Assembly (NCBI GenBank): GCA_023381535.1
Contig: JAMCSN010000229.1
Coordinates: 52,612 to 116,611 of the forward strand
DNA from: Bacteroidota bacterium
Lineage (GTDB): Bacteria > Bacteroidota > Ignavibacteria > Ignavibacteriales > Melioribacteraceae
Length of the DNA stretch: 64,000 bases
Direction of reading: 5' to 3'
Shown: piece by piece, positions 9,041-17,645 of the stretch
Numbering within the stretch: the stretch's first letter is position 1
Layout: every line of letters begins with the position of its first letter
The notes under the pieces: model-generated
What the model saw: only the letters and a program-made list of their open reading frames with translations
The model's database searches: none
Told to the model about the DNA's origin: nothing
Made by a program: the position numbers and the translations under genes

Positions 9041-9117
9041 AACTTCGATTGTCTTTTCATCAAACCCGTATTATTTTTAACCAAGTTAAAATATGCAGCT
9101 AAAGTTTGGGAGAAGAA

Positions 9118-9525
9118 ATGGAAAGAAAAATTAGAGTGCTGGTTGCTAAAGCGGGATTGGACGGACACGACCGGGGCGCAAAAGTTGTTGCCGCCGCGCT
9201 TCGAGATGCCGGTATGGAAGTGATTTACACAGGACTGCGTCAAACTCCGGAGATGATTGTTGAAGCGGCAATCCAGGAAGACGTTGATGCAATCGGTATT
9301 AGTATTTTATCCGGTGCGCACATGACAATTTTTCCGCGCATAATGAATTTGATGAAAGATAAAAGCGTGGACGATATTTTACTGTTCGGCGGCGGTATCA
9401 TACCCGAAGACGATCTCAAAAAGTTAAAAGAAATCGGCGTAGGTGAATTGTTCACGCCGGGTACCTCGACCGTTGAAATAGTTAAGTTCTTAAGAGACTG
9501 GGCTGAAAAGCATCCGAGAAATTAG
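9118..9525 (+). CDS. Stand-alone cobalamin-binding subunit (methylmalonyl-CoA mutase small-subunit type)
   Basis: The 135-residue protein is a single B12-binding domain. It carries DGHDRG, the D-x-H-x-x-G motif with His17 as the lower cobalt ligand, then SILSG and the GGGIIP loop. These belong to the methylmalonyl-CoA mutase C-terminal domain, which archaea and some bacteria encode as a separate small subunit. The mutase large subunit is not adjacent. GGGAGAAG precedes the ATG at 9118, which favours it over the upstream TTG. An intrinsic terminator lies about 135 bp downstream. Confidence 0.9.
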   Translation: MERKIRVLVAKAGLDGHDRGAKVVAAALRDAGMEVIYTGLRQTPEMIVEAAIQEDVDAIGISILSGAHMTIFPRIMNLMKDKSVDDILLFGGGIIPEDDLKKLKEIGVGELFTPGTSTVEIVKFLRDWAEKHPRN

Positions 9526-9536
9526 CCCTTCGACTC

Positions 9537-9558
9537 ATAAATTCGTCGCCGAATTTAT
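9537..9558. other. Palindromic hairpin after the B12-binding gene
   Basis: A perfect 9-bp stem, ATAAATTCG/CGAATTTAT, closes a TCGC loop 12 bases past the stop. There is no T run, so it is not a standard terminator; it may be an RNA-stabilising hairpin or a REP-like element. Confidence 0.5.
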
Positions 9559-9660
9559 TCTCTCAGGACTTAGTAGTGAGTGAGCACATTTCATTTATAA
9601 ATAATAAATAGATAAGTGTAATGCGAATCGAAGTACTAAGAACCGGAATTTTCTGTTATT

Positions 9661-9686
9661 GCCTCCGAGAAATCGGGGGCTTTTTT
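9661..9686 (+). terminator. Intrinsic terminator
   Basis: The stem GCCTCCGA/TCGGGGGC (one G-T pair) closes a GAAA loop and is followed by six T. It separates the gatC-kdsB-B12 region from the acyltransferase-like gene. Confidence 0.85.
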
Positions 9687-9731
9687 GTTTTGGGAAGGAT
9701 TTACTCATTTTAATAAATGTGATTCTTTAGT

Positions 9732-9739
9732 TATTTTTG
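9732..9739 (+). promoter_or_regulatory. Possible -7 box before the acyltransferase-like gene
   Basis: TATTTTTG fits TAnnTTTG and lies 26 bases before the TTG start and just after a terminator, where a promoter is expected. The -33 element is weak. Confidence 0.4.
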
Positions 9740-9764
9740 CTTTTAAAATAAGAGGTAGTTTTAG

Positions 9765-10871
9765 TTGTCAACAGGTTATCGCAAGAGAATTATTTTCTTA
9801 GATTTAATGCGCGCCATGGCTGTTTTGATGATGGTGCAAGGTCACACAATCGATACATTTTTAGGCGATCAATACAGAACGTTTGATTCGTCTATGTATG
9901 ATGTTTGGCTTACCATACGCGGTTTTACCGCACCGATATTTATGTTTACCTCCGGTGTTGCGTTTACATATCTGTTGAAATCTTATTCACAGCCGTTTTT
10001 TGAAAACCCAAGGGTTGCAAAAGGATTCAGAAGGTTTCTCGTTCTTGTATTGATCGGTTACTTATTGCGTTTTCCAACACCGCGCATGTTCGATTTCAGC
10101 CAGGTCACTCGTTATCAATGGCTTACATTTTTCACGGTTGATGCGCTGCATTTAATCGGCGTCGGTCTATTTTTGATTTTGCTCTTAACATACATCGCAG
10201 AACGATATCGTTTGAATGAGTATCCGGTTTTTCTTGTTGGAGTGATTTTCTTTTTTGCCGCATACCGTTTTACTGAATCGATTAACTGGGCAAACCATTT
10301 ACCGATTCCTTTTGCCGCGTACTTTTATCAAGGCACCGGATCGTTATTCCCGATTTTCCCGTGGGCAGGTTACGTAATTGCCGGCGGAATCTTGGGAATG
10401 TATCTGGCGAAAAATCCCGAATGCTACCTTTCACCGAAATTCAGTTACAAACTTTTTGCAGTAGGCGGGTTCCTTATTTTTATTTCATACTTGGTCAACC
10501 TCGCAAATCATTCTGTCTTCGGTGACAACAAAGAATTTCTTTCGGATACGGTTTCTTTAGTTTATTACAGGTTGGGAATTGTCCTGGCTCTTAATGGTGC
10601 GATGGCATTAATTTCAATGCAGCTCAAAACGATACCGGACATTGTTCAGCAAGTGGGTAAAAATACTCTGCTCATTTACGTCGTACACATTATAATTCTT
10701 TACGGCAGTGCATGGATACCCGGTTTTGGAATGTTTTATCCAAAGTCATTAAATGCTGTCGGCTCAGTATCGGCGGCAATTTTATTGATTATATTAATGG
10801 TAGGAATGGTAGCCGTAGTTGAAAAACTTAAGACAATGAAAAAACGCAAGCTTGCGGCAGTTGAAGTTTAA
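9765..10871 (+). CDS. DUF1624/HGSNAT-like acyltransferase membrane protein
   Basis: The 368-residue protein has about ten membrane helices. Its opening RIIFLDLMRAMAVLMMVQGH is that of the DUF1624 / heparan-alpha-glucosaminide N-acetyltransferase catalytic family, with the conserved His of MVQGH. Members transfer acyl groups to sugars or glycans across the membrane; the substrate here is unknown. The start is TTG at 9765 with AGAGG nine bases upstream. The downstream ruvB begins 15 bases after the stop. Confidence 0.8.
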   Translation: MSTGYRKRIIFLDLMRAMAVLMMVQGHTIDTFLGDQYRTFDSSMYDVWLTIRGFTAPIFMFTSGVAFTYLLKSYSQPFFENPRVAKGFRRFLVLVLIGYLLRFPTPRMFDFSQVTRYQWLTFFTVDALHLIGVGLFLILLLTYIAERYRLNEYPVFLVGVIFFFAAYRFTESINWANHLPIPFAAYFYQGTGSLFPIFPWAGYVIAGGILGMYLAKNPECYLSPKFSYKLFAVGGFLIFISYLVNLANHSVFGDNKEFLSDTVSLVYYRLGIVLALNGAMALISMQLKTIPDIVQQVGKNTLLIYVVHIIILYGSAWIPGFGMFYPKSLNAVGSVSAAILLIILMVGMVAVVEKLKTMKKRKLAAVEV

Positions 10872-10886
10872 TCCACGAGGTTAATA

Positions 10887-11918
10887 GTGAAACGAAAATC
10901 GGAAAACCTAAATCCAATTGTTTCGGATGACGAGAAAAGATTTGAGTTTTCACTTAGACCGAAAACATTCGGCGATTTTACAGGCCAATCGAAAATAACC
11001 GACAATCTAAAAGTCTTTATCGGCGCCGCAAAAAAAAGAAATGAAGGACTCGATCACGTTCTGTTAACCGGTCCTCCCGGACTTGGTAAAACCACGCTCG
11101 CTTACATCATTGCAAATGAACTCGGCGTACGGATCAAAGTTTCATCCGGTCCTGTACTGGAAAAACCGGGCGACCTTGCCGGCTTGCTTACAAACCTTGA
11201 AGAAAAATCGGTTCTGTTCATCGATGAGATTCATCGCCTGAGTCCGGTTGTGGAAGAATACTTATATTCTGCAATGGAAGATTACAAACTTGATATTATG
11301 ATAGACAGCGGACCCAACGCGCGCACTGTTCAGATAAAACTTCCGCGTTACACATTGATAGGCGCCACGACGCGTGCGGGTTTGCTAACCGCACCGTTAA
11401 GAGACCGGTTCGGAATTAAATCGCGTCTCGATTATTATGAAAGTAGTTTGATCGATAAAATTATTCATCGTTCTGCTGGATTACTTGATATCAAGATTGA
11501 TGAGACTGCCGCTAAAGAATTAGCGAAGCGTTCTCGCGGCACTCCGCGTATTGCAAATAGATTGCTGAGACGAACTAGAGACTTCGCCGATTTTGAAAAC
11601 AAGAAGACCATCGACTTAGAAATTACACAGAAGGCATTGGACTCGCTGGAGGTAGATGAATTCGGTCTTGATGAAATGGATAAAGAAATTATTCTCACCA
11701 TTATCGAAAAATTCAGCGGCGGACCGGTTGGATTAAATACTTTATCTGTTGCAGTGAACGAAGACGCCGGAACAATCGAAGAAGTTTATGAGCCGTTTTT
11801 GATTCAGCAAGGATTTATTCAACGCACGCCGCGCGGCAGAGAAGCAACTGATTTGGCTTATATCCGGTTTAACAAAAAACGCGGCAAGATTAAAGATCAA
11901 GAAACATTGTTTGAATAA
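10887..11918 (+). CDS. ruvB: Holliday junction DNA helicase RuvB
   Basis: The 343-residue AAA+ ATPase has Walker [10 protein letters not shown] (residues 62-70), Walker [10 protein letters not shown], the RuvB beta-hairpin region near ARTVQIKLP, the Arg finger in LRDRFG and a C-terminal winged helix ([15 protein letters not shown]). It drives branch migration with RuvA. The start is GTG 10887. ruvA and ruvC are not next to it; kdsA follows after 15 bp. Confidence 0.97.
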   Translation: MKRKSENLNPIVSDDEKRFEFSLRPKTFGDFTGQSKITDNLKVFIGAAKKRNEGLDHVLLTGPPGLGKTTLAYIIANELGVRIKVSSGPVLEKPGDLAGLLTNLEEKSVLFIDEIHRLSPVVEEYLYSAMEDYKLDIMIDSGPNARTVQIKLPRYTLIGATTRAGLLTAPLRDRFGIKSRLDYYESSLIDKIIHRSAGLLDIKIDETAAKELAKRSRGTPRIANRLLRRTRDFADFENKKTIDLEITQKALDSLEVDEFGLDEMDKEIILTIIEKFSGGPVGLNTLSVAVNEDAGTIEEVYEPFLIQQGFIQRTPRGREATDLAYIRFNKKRGKIKDQETLFE

Positions 11919-11933
11919 AAAATAGAAGCGTAT

Positions 11934-12749
11934 ATGGTTCAAGTAAACAAAATCAAAATCGGAAATAATTCACCGCTGGTACTGATTGCCGGTCCGTGTG
12001 TTGTTGAGAGCGAAAAGATTACGATGCAGACTGCCGAAGAGATAAAAAAAATTACCGGTGAATTAAAAATTCCATTCGTGTTTAAGTCGAGCTACAAAAA
12101 AGCAAATCGTTCAAGCATCAAATCTTTTTCCGGAATTCATATTGATAGAGCGCTTAAGATTTTGGAAAAAGTTAAAAAAGAATTCTCGGTTCCGATTCTA
12201 ACCGATATTCACGAGCAGAGCGAAATCGAAGCCGTTGCTTCAATTGCCGATGTTCTGCAAATACCGGCATTCCTTTCGCGCCAGACTGATTTGATTTGCG
12301 CTGCAGCTAAGACGGGCAGAGTTATTAACGTTAAGAAGGGACAGTTTCTCGCGCCGCATGACATGAAACATGTTATCGAGAAAATTGAATCGACAAAGAA
12401 TAATAAAATTTTGCTTACGGAACGCGGAACGACTTTCGGCTATCACAATTTAGTAGTTGATATGCGCGGGTTGGAAATAATGAAAGAGTTCGGCTACCCG
12501 GTAATTATGGACGCGACGCACGCAGTTCAGCTGCCAAGCAGCAGCGGAGTTACCGGAGGCGATGCGCGATTCATTCCCACTATTGCCAAAGCCGCGGTTG
12601 CTGTCGGCATAGACGGTCTCTTCCTCGAAGTTCATCCCGATCCGTCGAAAGCTTTGAGCGATGCAGCTAGTCAATTGCCGCTTCACAAGCTTAAAAAATT
12701 ATTGATCATGATTAAACAAATTGACGACTTAGTGAAGAATGAAAAGTGA
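11934..12749 (+). CDS. kdsA: 3-deoxy-8-phosphooctulonate synthase
   Basis: The 271-residue protein is a full-length KdsA: LVLIAGPCVVESE at the start, FKSSYKKANRSS for the phosphate site, VPILTDIHE, RGTTFGYHNLVVDMRG and GLFLEVHPDP. It condenses phosphoenolpyruvate with arabinose 5-phosphate to make Kdo-8-phosphate. It overlaps kdsC by 11 bases, so the two are probably translated as a pair. Confidence 0.97.
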   Translation: MVQVNKIKIGNNSPLVLIAGPCVVESEKITMQTAEEIKKITGELKIPFVFKSSYKKANRSSIKSFSGIHIDRALKILEKVKKEFSVPILTDIHEQSEIEAVASIADVLQIPAFLSRQTDLICAAAKTGRVINVKKGQFLAPHDMKHVIEKIESTKNNKILLTERGTTFGYHNLVVDMRGLEIMKEFGYPVIMDATHAVQLPSSSGVTGGDARFIPTIAKAAVAVGIDGLFLEVHPDPSKALSDAASQLPLHKLKKLLIMIKQIDDLVKNEK

Positions 12750-13239
12750 AATTGCAGCAAAGTTCAGCGCGGTAAAAGTTTTTTTGTTCGATCTGGAAGG
12801 TGTCTTACTGAAAAATAATTCACTTGGCGATCAATGTTTCAGAGCAATAAAAAATGCAAGCGATGAATTTCAGAAACTCGGCGTCCGCTTCGGAATAATT
12901 ACAGCGCGTAAAACGGATGATGTGATAAACAAGCTCAAAACGATTGACGGATTGAAAGTAATTTCATCTTCACTTGATAAAGTAAGCGCGGCTGAAAAAT
13001 TCTTGGATTCAATTTCTCTGGATTATGGAAATGCTTTTTATATCGGAGATGATTTGCTGGATATTCCGCTTCTAAAAAAATGCCGCGTTTCAGCGGCGCC
13101 GTCCAGCTGCAGAAGGGAAGTGAAACGCGAAGTGACATTCGTTTCCAAATCCGAAAGCTGCGCAGAATTGCTGAATGAAATTATAACTTATTATATGAAA
13201 TCAAAGGAGACCGCGAAACGTGCAACAAAAATCGGATGA
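12739..13239 (+). CDS. kdsC: Kdo-8-phosphate phosphatase-like HAD protein
   Basis: The 166-residue HAD hydrolase lies between kdsA and kdsD, where KdsC is expected, and has the small cap-less size of that family. Motif I is FDLEGVL: the nucleophile Asp18 is present, but the usual second Asp (DxD) is Glu20. The Lys of DKVSAAEKF and motif IV GDDLLDIPLL are present. Family and context support removal of phosphate from Kdo-8-phosphate, but the Asp-to-Glu change could slow or alter the reaction. It overlaps the next gene by 20 bases. Confidence 0.82.
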   Translation: MKSEIAAKFSAVKVFLFDLEGVLLKNNSLGDQCFRAIKNASDEFQKLGVRFGIITARKTDDVINKLKTIDGLKVISSSLDKVSAAEKFLDSISLDYGNAFYIGDDLLDIPLLKKCRVSAAPSSCRREVKREVTFVSKSESCAELLNEIITYYMKSKETAKRATKIG

Positions 13240-13969
13240 AAAATTTCCGCGCGATCTGACTGAAAGAGAAAAAGACTGGCTCTTCACCGCTTTGCCGGAA
13301 AATAAGATCGGCTACAAAAAATACCGCGACCTAATTGAAAATCTCTCGGTAATCGGTTACGGAAGATTTGGCGAAGGCAACTTGGTGTTGGGCGATACGA
13401 GCGATGTAGTTGATCTCGAAGATCCTTCTTCGCCCATATTTGCAATTTCAAATATCGCGTTTGAAGAAGCCCACATTTATGTAACGATCCATGAAGAATT
13501 TGATGATCAAATTGAAGTTGACATTAAAAGCGTAAATGGCGAGAAGATACCGGACAATCTTCATCAAACCCAAATTTGGACTTACTCAACATGGCTCCCG
13601 GGACAAAAAGCTCCTTCGGATAATTCATTTGTCCGCGAGATTCATTTGATACGAGATGAATTGGTTTTGGCGATTGCACCGACGCACAAAAAAATTTGGA
13701 TTTACAATTCTAAGAGCGGGATAAATCATTTTGTTCCGGTTACAAATTACTACAACGAGCTTATGATTCTTTTGGCGAACAAGGATCCCGAAACCGCGTT
13801 GAATCCCGGTAGACTTTTCACAAACACCGAAGATTTTACCGACGAACAGTTAGCACAAGGATTTCTTGTTTACAACCGGCACTGGAACCGCATTGAACTT
13901 GATTACCGTTTGTTCGAAAAGAAAAACGATCAAAAGAAAAAAACAATTTTTGGACCCAAAAAAAATTAG
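13220..13969 (+). CDS. Conserved hypothetical protein in the Kdo/LPS operon
   Basis: I do not recognise this 249-residue protein. It has no signal peptide or membrane helix, so it should be cytoplasmic, and it is rich in acidic and aromatic residues, with a Lys-rich end (KKNDQKKKTIFGPKKN). The start is GTG 13220, inside the end of kdsC. Its place between kdsC and kdsD, overlapping one and 8 bp from the other, ties it to Kdo or LPS synthesis by context only. Confidence 0.7.
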   Translation: MQQKSDEKFPRDLTEREKDWLFTALPENKIGYKKYRDLIENLSVIGYGRFGEGNLVLGDTSDVVDLEDPSSPIFAISNIAFEEAHIYVTIHEEFDDQIEVDIKSVNGEKIPDNLHQTQIWTYSTWLPGQKAPSDNSFVREIHLIRDELVLAIAPTHKKIWIYNSKSGINHFVPVTNYYNELMILLANKDPETALNPGRLFTNTEDFTDEQLAQGFLVYNRHWNRIELDYRLFEKKNDQKKKTIFGPKKN

Positions 13970-13977
13970 AGGTTTAG

Positions 13978-14955
13978 GTGACTGAAAACCAAATCATCGC
14001 AAAGGGTAAACAAGTCATAGAAATAGAAGGGGATGCTGTCCTAAGTCTGAAAGACAGAATCGATAAAAGTTTTTCGAAAGCCGTTCAGTTAATTTATAAT
14101 TCGAAAGGACGCGTTGTTTTTACCGGTATGGGTAAATCCGGAATCATCGCAAGAAAAATTGTTGCAACGATGAACTCTACCGGCACCGCGGCTATTTTCA
14201 TGCATCCAACCGATGCGCTTCACGGCGATCTTGGAATGGTTCGCAAAGACGATATTGTAATTCTTGTTTCAAAAAGCGGTCACACCGAAGAACTGCTTCA
14301 GTTAATCCCGATGTTCAAAAGAATTGATGTTACAATTATCGGAATGCTTGGCGAACTGAATTCAAAATTGGCGAAGGAATGTGATATCATTCTGAACGTC
14401 AGCGTCAAAGAAGAAGCTTGTCCGCACGATCTGGCGCCGACGGCATCTACCACCGCCGCGCTGGTGATGGGCGATGCGCTTGCGATTGCTCTTTTGGAAA
14501 TTAGAGGATTCACCGTAGAAGATTTTGCTATGCTGCATCCCGGCGGAAGTTTAGGAAAAAGACTTTCGCTGAAAATTTCCGAGATAATGATAACCGGCAA
14601 AAGTTTGCCGAAAGTTCATGAAAGAACTTCCATCAAGGACGCGATTCTGGAAATCACTTCTAAAAGATTGGGTGCAACTTGCGTCTTGAACGACAATGAT
14701 ATTCTCGTCGGTGTGATTACCGATGGCGATTTGCGCCGCTTGCTCGAAAAAACTCTTGATATAAGAAATCTTACCGCTGCAGACGTGATGACTCGTAACC
14801 CGAAGACGATAAGTAAAGATTTTTTAGCTTCGTTCGCACTTCAGCAGATGGAAACTTATAACATAACTTCTTTGCCTGTTGTTGATGAAAGCAATAAACC
14901 CGAAGGAATACTTCACCTGCACGATCTGGTCAAACTTGGTCTTCAGTCGCGATGA
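13978..14955 (+). CDS. kdsD: Arabinose-5-phosphate isomerase (KpsF/GutQ family)
   Basis: The 325-residue protein has an SIS domain (about 40-180; VVFTGMGKSGIIARK, VSKSGHTEELL, EACPHDLAPTASTTAAL) followed by two CBS domains (about 205-325). It converts ribulose 5-phosphate to arabinose 5-phosphate, the first step to Kdo, and feeds KdsA encoded upstream. The start is GTG 13978 after GAGGTTTAG. It overlaps lptC by four bases (ATGA), linking Kdo synthesis to LPS export. Confidence 0.95.
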   Translation: MTENQIIAKGKQVIEIEGDAVLSLKDRIDKSFSKAVQLIYNSKGRVVFTGMGKSGIIARKIVATMNSTGTAAIFMHPTDALHGDLGMVRKDDIVILVSKSGHTEELLQLIPMFKRIDVTIIGMLGELNSKLAKECDIILNVSVKEEACPHDLAPTASTTAALVMGDALAIALLEIRGFTVEDFAMLHPGGSLGKRLSLKISEIMITGKSLPKVHERTSIKDAILEITSKRLGATCVLNDNDILVGVITDGDLRRLLEKTLDIRNLTAADVMTRNPKTISKDFLASFALQQMETYNITSLPVVDESNKPEGILHLHDLVKLGLQSR

Positions 14956-15497
14956 AAAAATTTATTGCTACAATAATTGTTTTGATCGCTTTCGTTTCAT
15001 GTTCCGAAGAAAAAATCCAACCCCAAATTGATAAATCGGAAATCAAAGGGGAAATTCCTTCAAACGAAAGCTGGAATTCCAAAATAATGTTTACCGATGC
15101 CGGCAAAATCAAAGCTGTATTATTTACCAATCATTTGAGAATGTACGACAAGCAGAAGGTGACGCTGCTGGAAGGAGTAAAAATAGATTTTTACAATCGC
15201 GATCAAAAAAAAACTTCTATGCTGACTTCACTAAAGGGAAAAGTTGATGATGTCACTCAAAATATGTTTGCGATGGACAGCGTTGTTGCGCGGAACGACA
15301 GCGGTACGGTTTTGAAAACGAGCGAACTTATGTGGCGCAACAAAGATCAAAAAATTGTAACCGATAAATTTGTAACCATCACTTCACCAAAAGAAATAAT
15401 AGAAGGGTTCGGTTTCGAATCGGATCAGCACTTGAGCAATTACGTGATTTACAACGTGACTTATTCATCAACATTATCCGATAAGAAAAAGAAATGA
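14952..15497 (+). CDS. lptC: LptC-like LPS export protein
   Basis: The 181-residue protein has a lipoprotein-like N-terminus (FVSC, Cys17) and the LptC repeated beta-strand fold (WNSKIMFTDAGKIKAVLFTNH; VKIDFYNRDQKKTS; LTSLKGKVDD). LptC sits at the inner membrane and passes LPS from the LptB2FG transporter to LptA. Many Bacteroidota-type LptC are lipoproteins, unlike the E. coli protein with its helix. Four-base overlaps at both ends show tight coupling with kdsD and lptA. Confidence 0.88.
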   Translation: MKKFIATIIVLIAFVSCSEEKIQPQIDKSEIKGEIPSNESWNSKIMFTDAGKIKAVLFTNHLRMYDKQKVTLLEGVKIDFYNRDQKKTSMLTSLKGKVDDVTQNMFAMDSVVARNDSGTVLKTSELMWRNKDQKIVTDKFVTITSPKEIIEGFGFESDQHLSNYVIYNVTYSSTLSDKKKK

Positions 15498-16921
15498 AAT
15501 TTTTGTTCACTTCATTCATAATGCTGATTATTGTTGCCGGCGTTTTATCAGCGCAAGAGGACAACCGTATTCAAGTGGTGGGTGACAGTCTTGTTGGAAA
15601 AACGATCAACGGTGAAAGTATCAGAGAAGTCCACGGACACGTTGTGATGACTCAGGGCGCGGTGAGGATTACTTGCGACAAAGCAATTCACTACATTGCG
15701 CGGAACCAAGCGGAGCTTATCGGAAACGTTGTTGTAACTCAGGATAGCATCATCATCAAAACAGACCGCGGTTTTTATTACGGCGATACTAAGATTGCTT
15801 ATTCCGTTAGCGGAATTTGGTTGACCGACGGTCATGTGCAGGTGAGCTCTCAAAACGGTTACTACTACTTTGATGAAAAACATTCTCACTTTTACGGCAA
15901 TGTTAAACTTGCGGATTCACTTTCAACTCTAACCTCGGATAAAATTGATTACTACGATAACGACGACAAGTCGATTGCAGTTGGAAATGTGATCGTTCAG
16001 GATACGGCTTCAACTATTCTTGCCGACAGCTTAATTCATTTTCGAACCGACAAGATTACCTACGCGTATAAACACGTTCGCATTTACGATCCGAACAACA
16101 AGCTGGCTATTTTCGGCAACGAACTTGAGAATCACGACAAGAAAAAATACTCACGCATTTCCGGCTCTCCATTCTTGGTTAAGATCGATACAACTTCAAC
16201 GGGTGCGTTTGATACACTTATGATTTCATCCAAACTGATGGAATCTTACGACGACAGCACAAAAAGACTTATCGCAACAGACTCGGTTAGAATTTTGAGA
16301 CAAAATTTTGCATCCGTGAACGGGCAAACATTTTACTTTCAGAAGAAACAAGTGCTTCAAACCTTCAGAAGGGAAAACGATCAGTCTCCCCCGGTAGTCT
16401 GGAACGAAAACACCCAGCTCGCAGGCGATTCGATATTCGTTTATATGAAAGATAATCAGCTGGATTGGATGGACATACGATCCAATGCATCGATCATCTC
16501 TACCAATAAAGATTCAGTCAATCGATACGATCAAATTTCCGGCAAGAAAATAAAATTGTTTTTCGACAAAGAAGGTTTGAATCGAACTGAAGTGGAAGGA
16601 AATGTACTGAGTATATATTATCTTTACGAAGACAAAGAACCGAACGGTTTGTTGAAGTCGAGTTCCGAGCGGGCGAAAATATTTTTCAAAGACAAGGAAG
16701 TGAAGGACGTCCGTCTTTACGGCAAGCCGGCAAGCGAATATCATCCGGAAAACACAATCGTCGGAAAGGAAAAAGATTTTACGATTCCGACTTTCAAAAT
16801 ATTTTCCAACAGACCGGCTAAAGAAAATTTATTGTTCGCAAGAAAAGATGTACTTTCATTCTTAGTTAAGGATTCCCGATTCTATGCAGGAAAAGTTAAT
16901 CCTCCGAAGCGAAAACCTTAA
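15494..16921 (+). CDS. lptA: OstA-like / LptA periplasmic LPS transport protein
   Basis: The 475-residue protein has a signal peptide ending VLSAQ, then OstA/LptA beta-jellyroll repeats ([57 protein letters not shown]). It forms the bridge that carries LPS across the periplasm. It is more than twice the length of E. coli LptA, as in other Bacteroidota-type OstA-like proteins, and so may span a longer part of the bridge alone. It overlaps lptB by 38 bases in another frame. Confidence 0.87.
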   Translation: MKFLFTSFIMLIIVAGVLSAQEDNRIQVVGDSLVGKTINGESIREVHGHVVMTQGAVRITCDKAIHYIARNQAELIGNVVVTQDSIIIKTDRGFYYGDTKIAYSVSGIWLTDGHVQVSSQNGYYYFDEKHSHFYGNVKLADSLSTLTSDKIDYYDNDDKSIAVGNVIVQDTASTILADSLIHFRTDKITYAYKHVRIYDPNNKLAIFGNELENHDKKKYSRISGSPFLVKIDTTSTGAFDTLMISSKLMESYDDSTKRLIATDSVRILRQNFASVNGQTFYFQKKQVLQTFRRENDQSPPVVWNENTQLAGDSIFVYMKDNQLDWMDIRSNASIISTNKDSVNRYDQISGKKIKLFFDKEGLNRTEVEGNVLSIYYLYEDKEPNGLLKSSSERAKIFFKDKEVKDVRLYGKPASEYHPENTIVGKEKDFTIPTFKIFSNRPAKENLLFARKDVLSFLVKDSRFYAGKVNPPKRKP

Positions 16922-17639
16922 AAAGGTTTACAAGAAAAGAGCAGTCGTTAACAAAGTCTCAGTGCAAGTTCAGCAGGGAGAAGTTGTTGGACTGCTTGGA
17001 CCGAACGGTGCAGGTAAGACGACGACATTTTACATGATTGTCGGCATGATCAAGCCGAACGAAGGAAAAGTTTTTTTGGAAACCAGCGAGATTACCGACG
17101 AGCCGATGTATAAGCGCGCGAAAATGGGGATTGGTTACTTGCCTCAAGAAGCTTCCGTTTTCAGACGACTTTCCGTTGAAGACAATATTATGGCAGTTCT
17201 TCAGATGATGAAATTAACTCCAGCGGTAAGAAAAGAAAGACAGGAAAAGCTGTTAAACGAATTGGGTCTTGATCAGGTTAGAAAAAGTTTGGGCTATCAA
17301 CTCAGCGGCGGTGAAAGACGACGAACAGAAATTGCCCGCGCATTAGCGACGGAACCGAAATTTATTTTGCTGGATGAACCGTTTGCCGGAATCGATCCGA
17401 TTGCGGTTGAAGATATTATGCTCATCGTAGCAAACCTCAAACACAAAGGCATCGGTATACTGATCACCGATCATAACGTTCACGAAACTTTAAGTATTGT
17501 GGATAGAGCTTACATTTTAATCAGCGGTCAGATATTTAAGGATGGTAAGGCGCACGATCTAGCGGAAGATGCGGATGTGAGAAAACTGTACTTGGGTGAA
17601 AGTTTTCGGCTTGACCGCTACTCTGAAGTTAAAGAATAA
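16884..17639 (+). CDS. lptB: LPS export ABC transporter ATPase
   Basis: The 251-residue ATPase has Walker [10 protein letters not shown] (residues 39-47), the signature [15 protein letters not shown], Walker [14 protein letters not shown] and the switch His in ITDHNVHET, typical of LptB. It powers LPS extraction from the inner membrane with LptF and LptG, which are not in the window. The N-terminal 12 codons overlap the end of the lptA gene. It ends only 6 bp from the convergent aldehyde dehydrogenase, with no room for a separate terminator. Confidence 0.96.
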   Translation: MQEKLILRSENLKKVYKKRAVVNKVSVQVQQGEVVGLLGPNGAGKTTTFYMIVGMIKPNEGKVFLETSEITDEPMYKRAKMGIGYLPQEASVFRRLSVEDNIMAVLQMMKLTPAVRKERQEKLLNELGLDQVRKSLGYQLSGGERRRTEIARALATEPKFILLDEPFAGIDPIAVEDIMLIVANLKHKGIGILITDHNVHETLSIVDRAYILISGQIFKDGKAHDLAEDADVRKLYLGESFRLDRYSEVKE

Positions 17640-17645
17640 AAAGTT

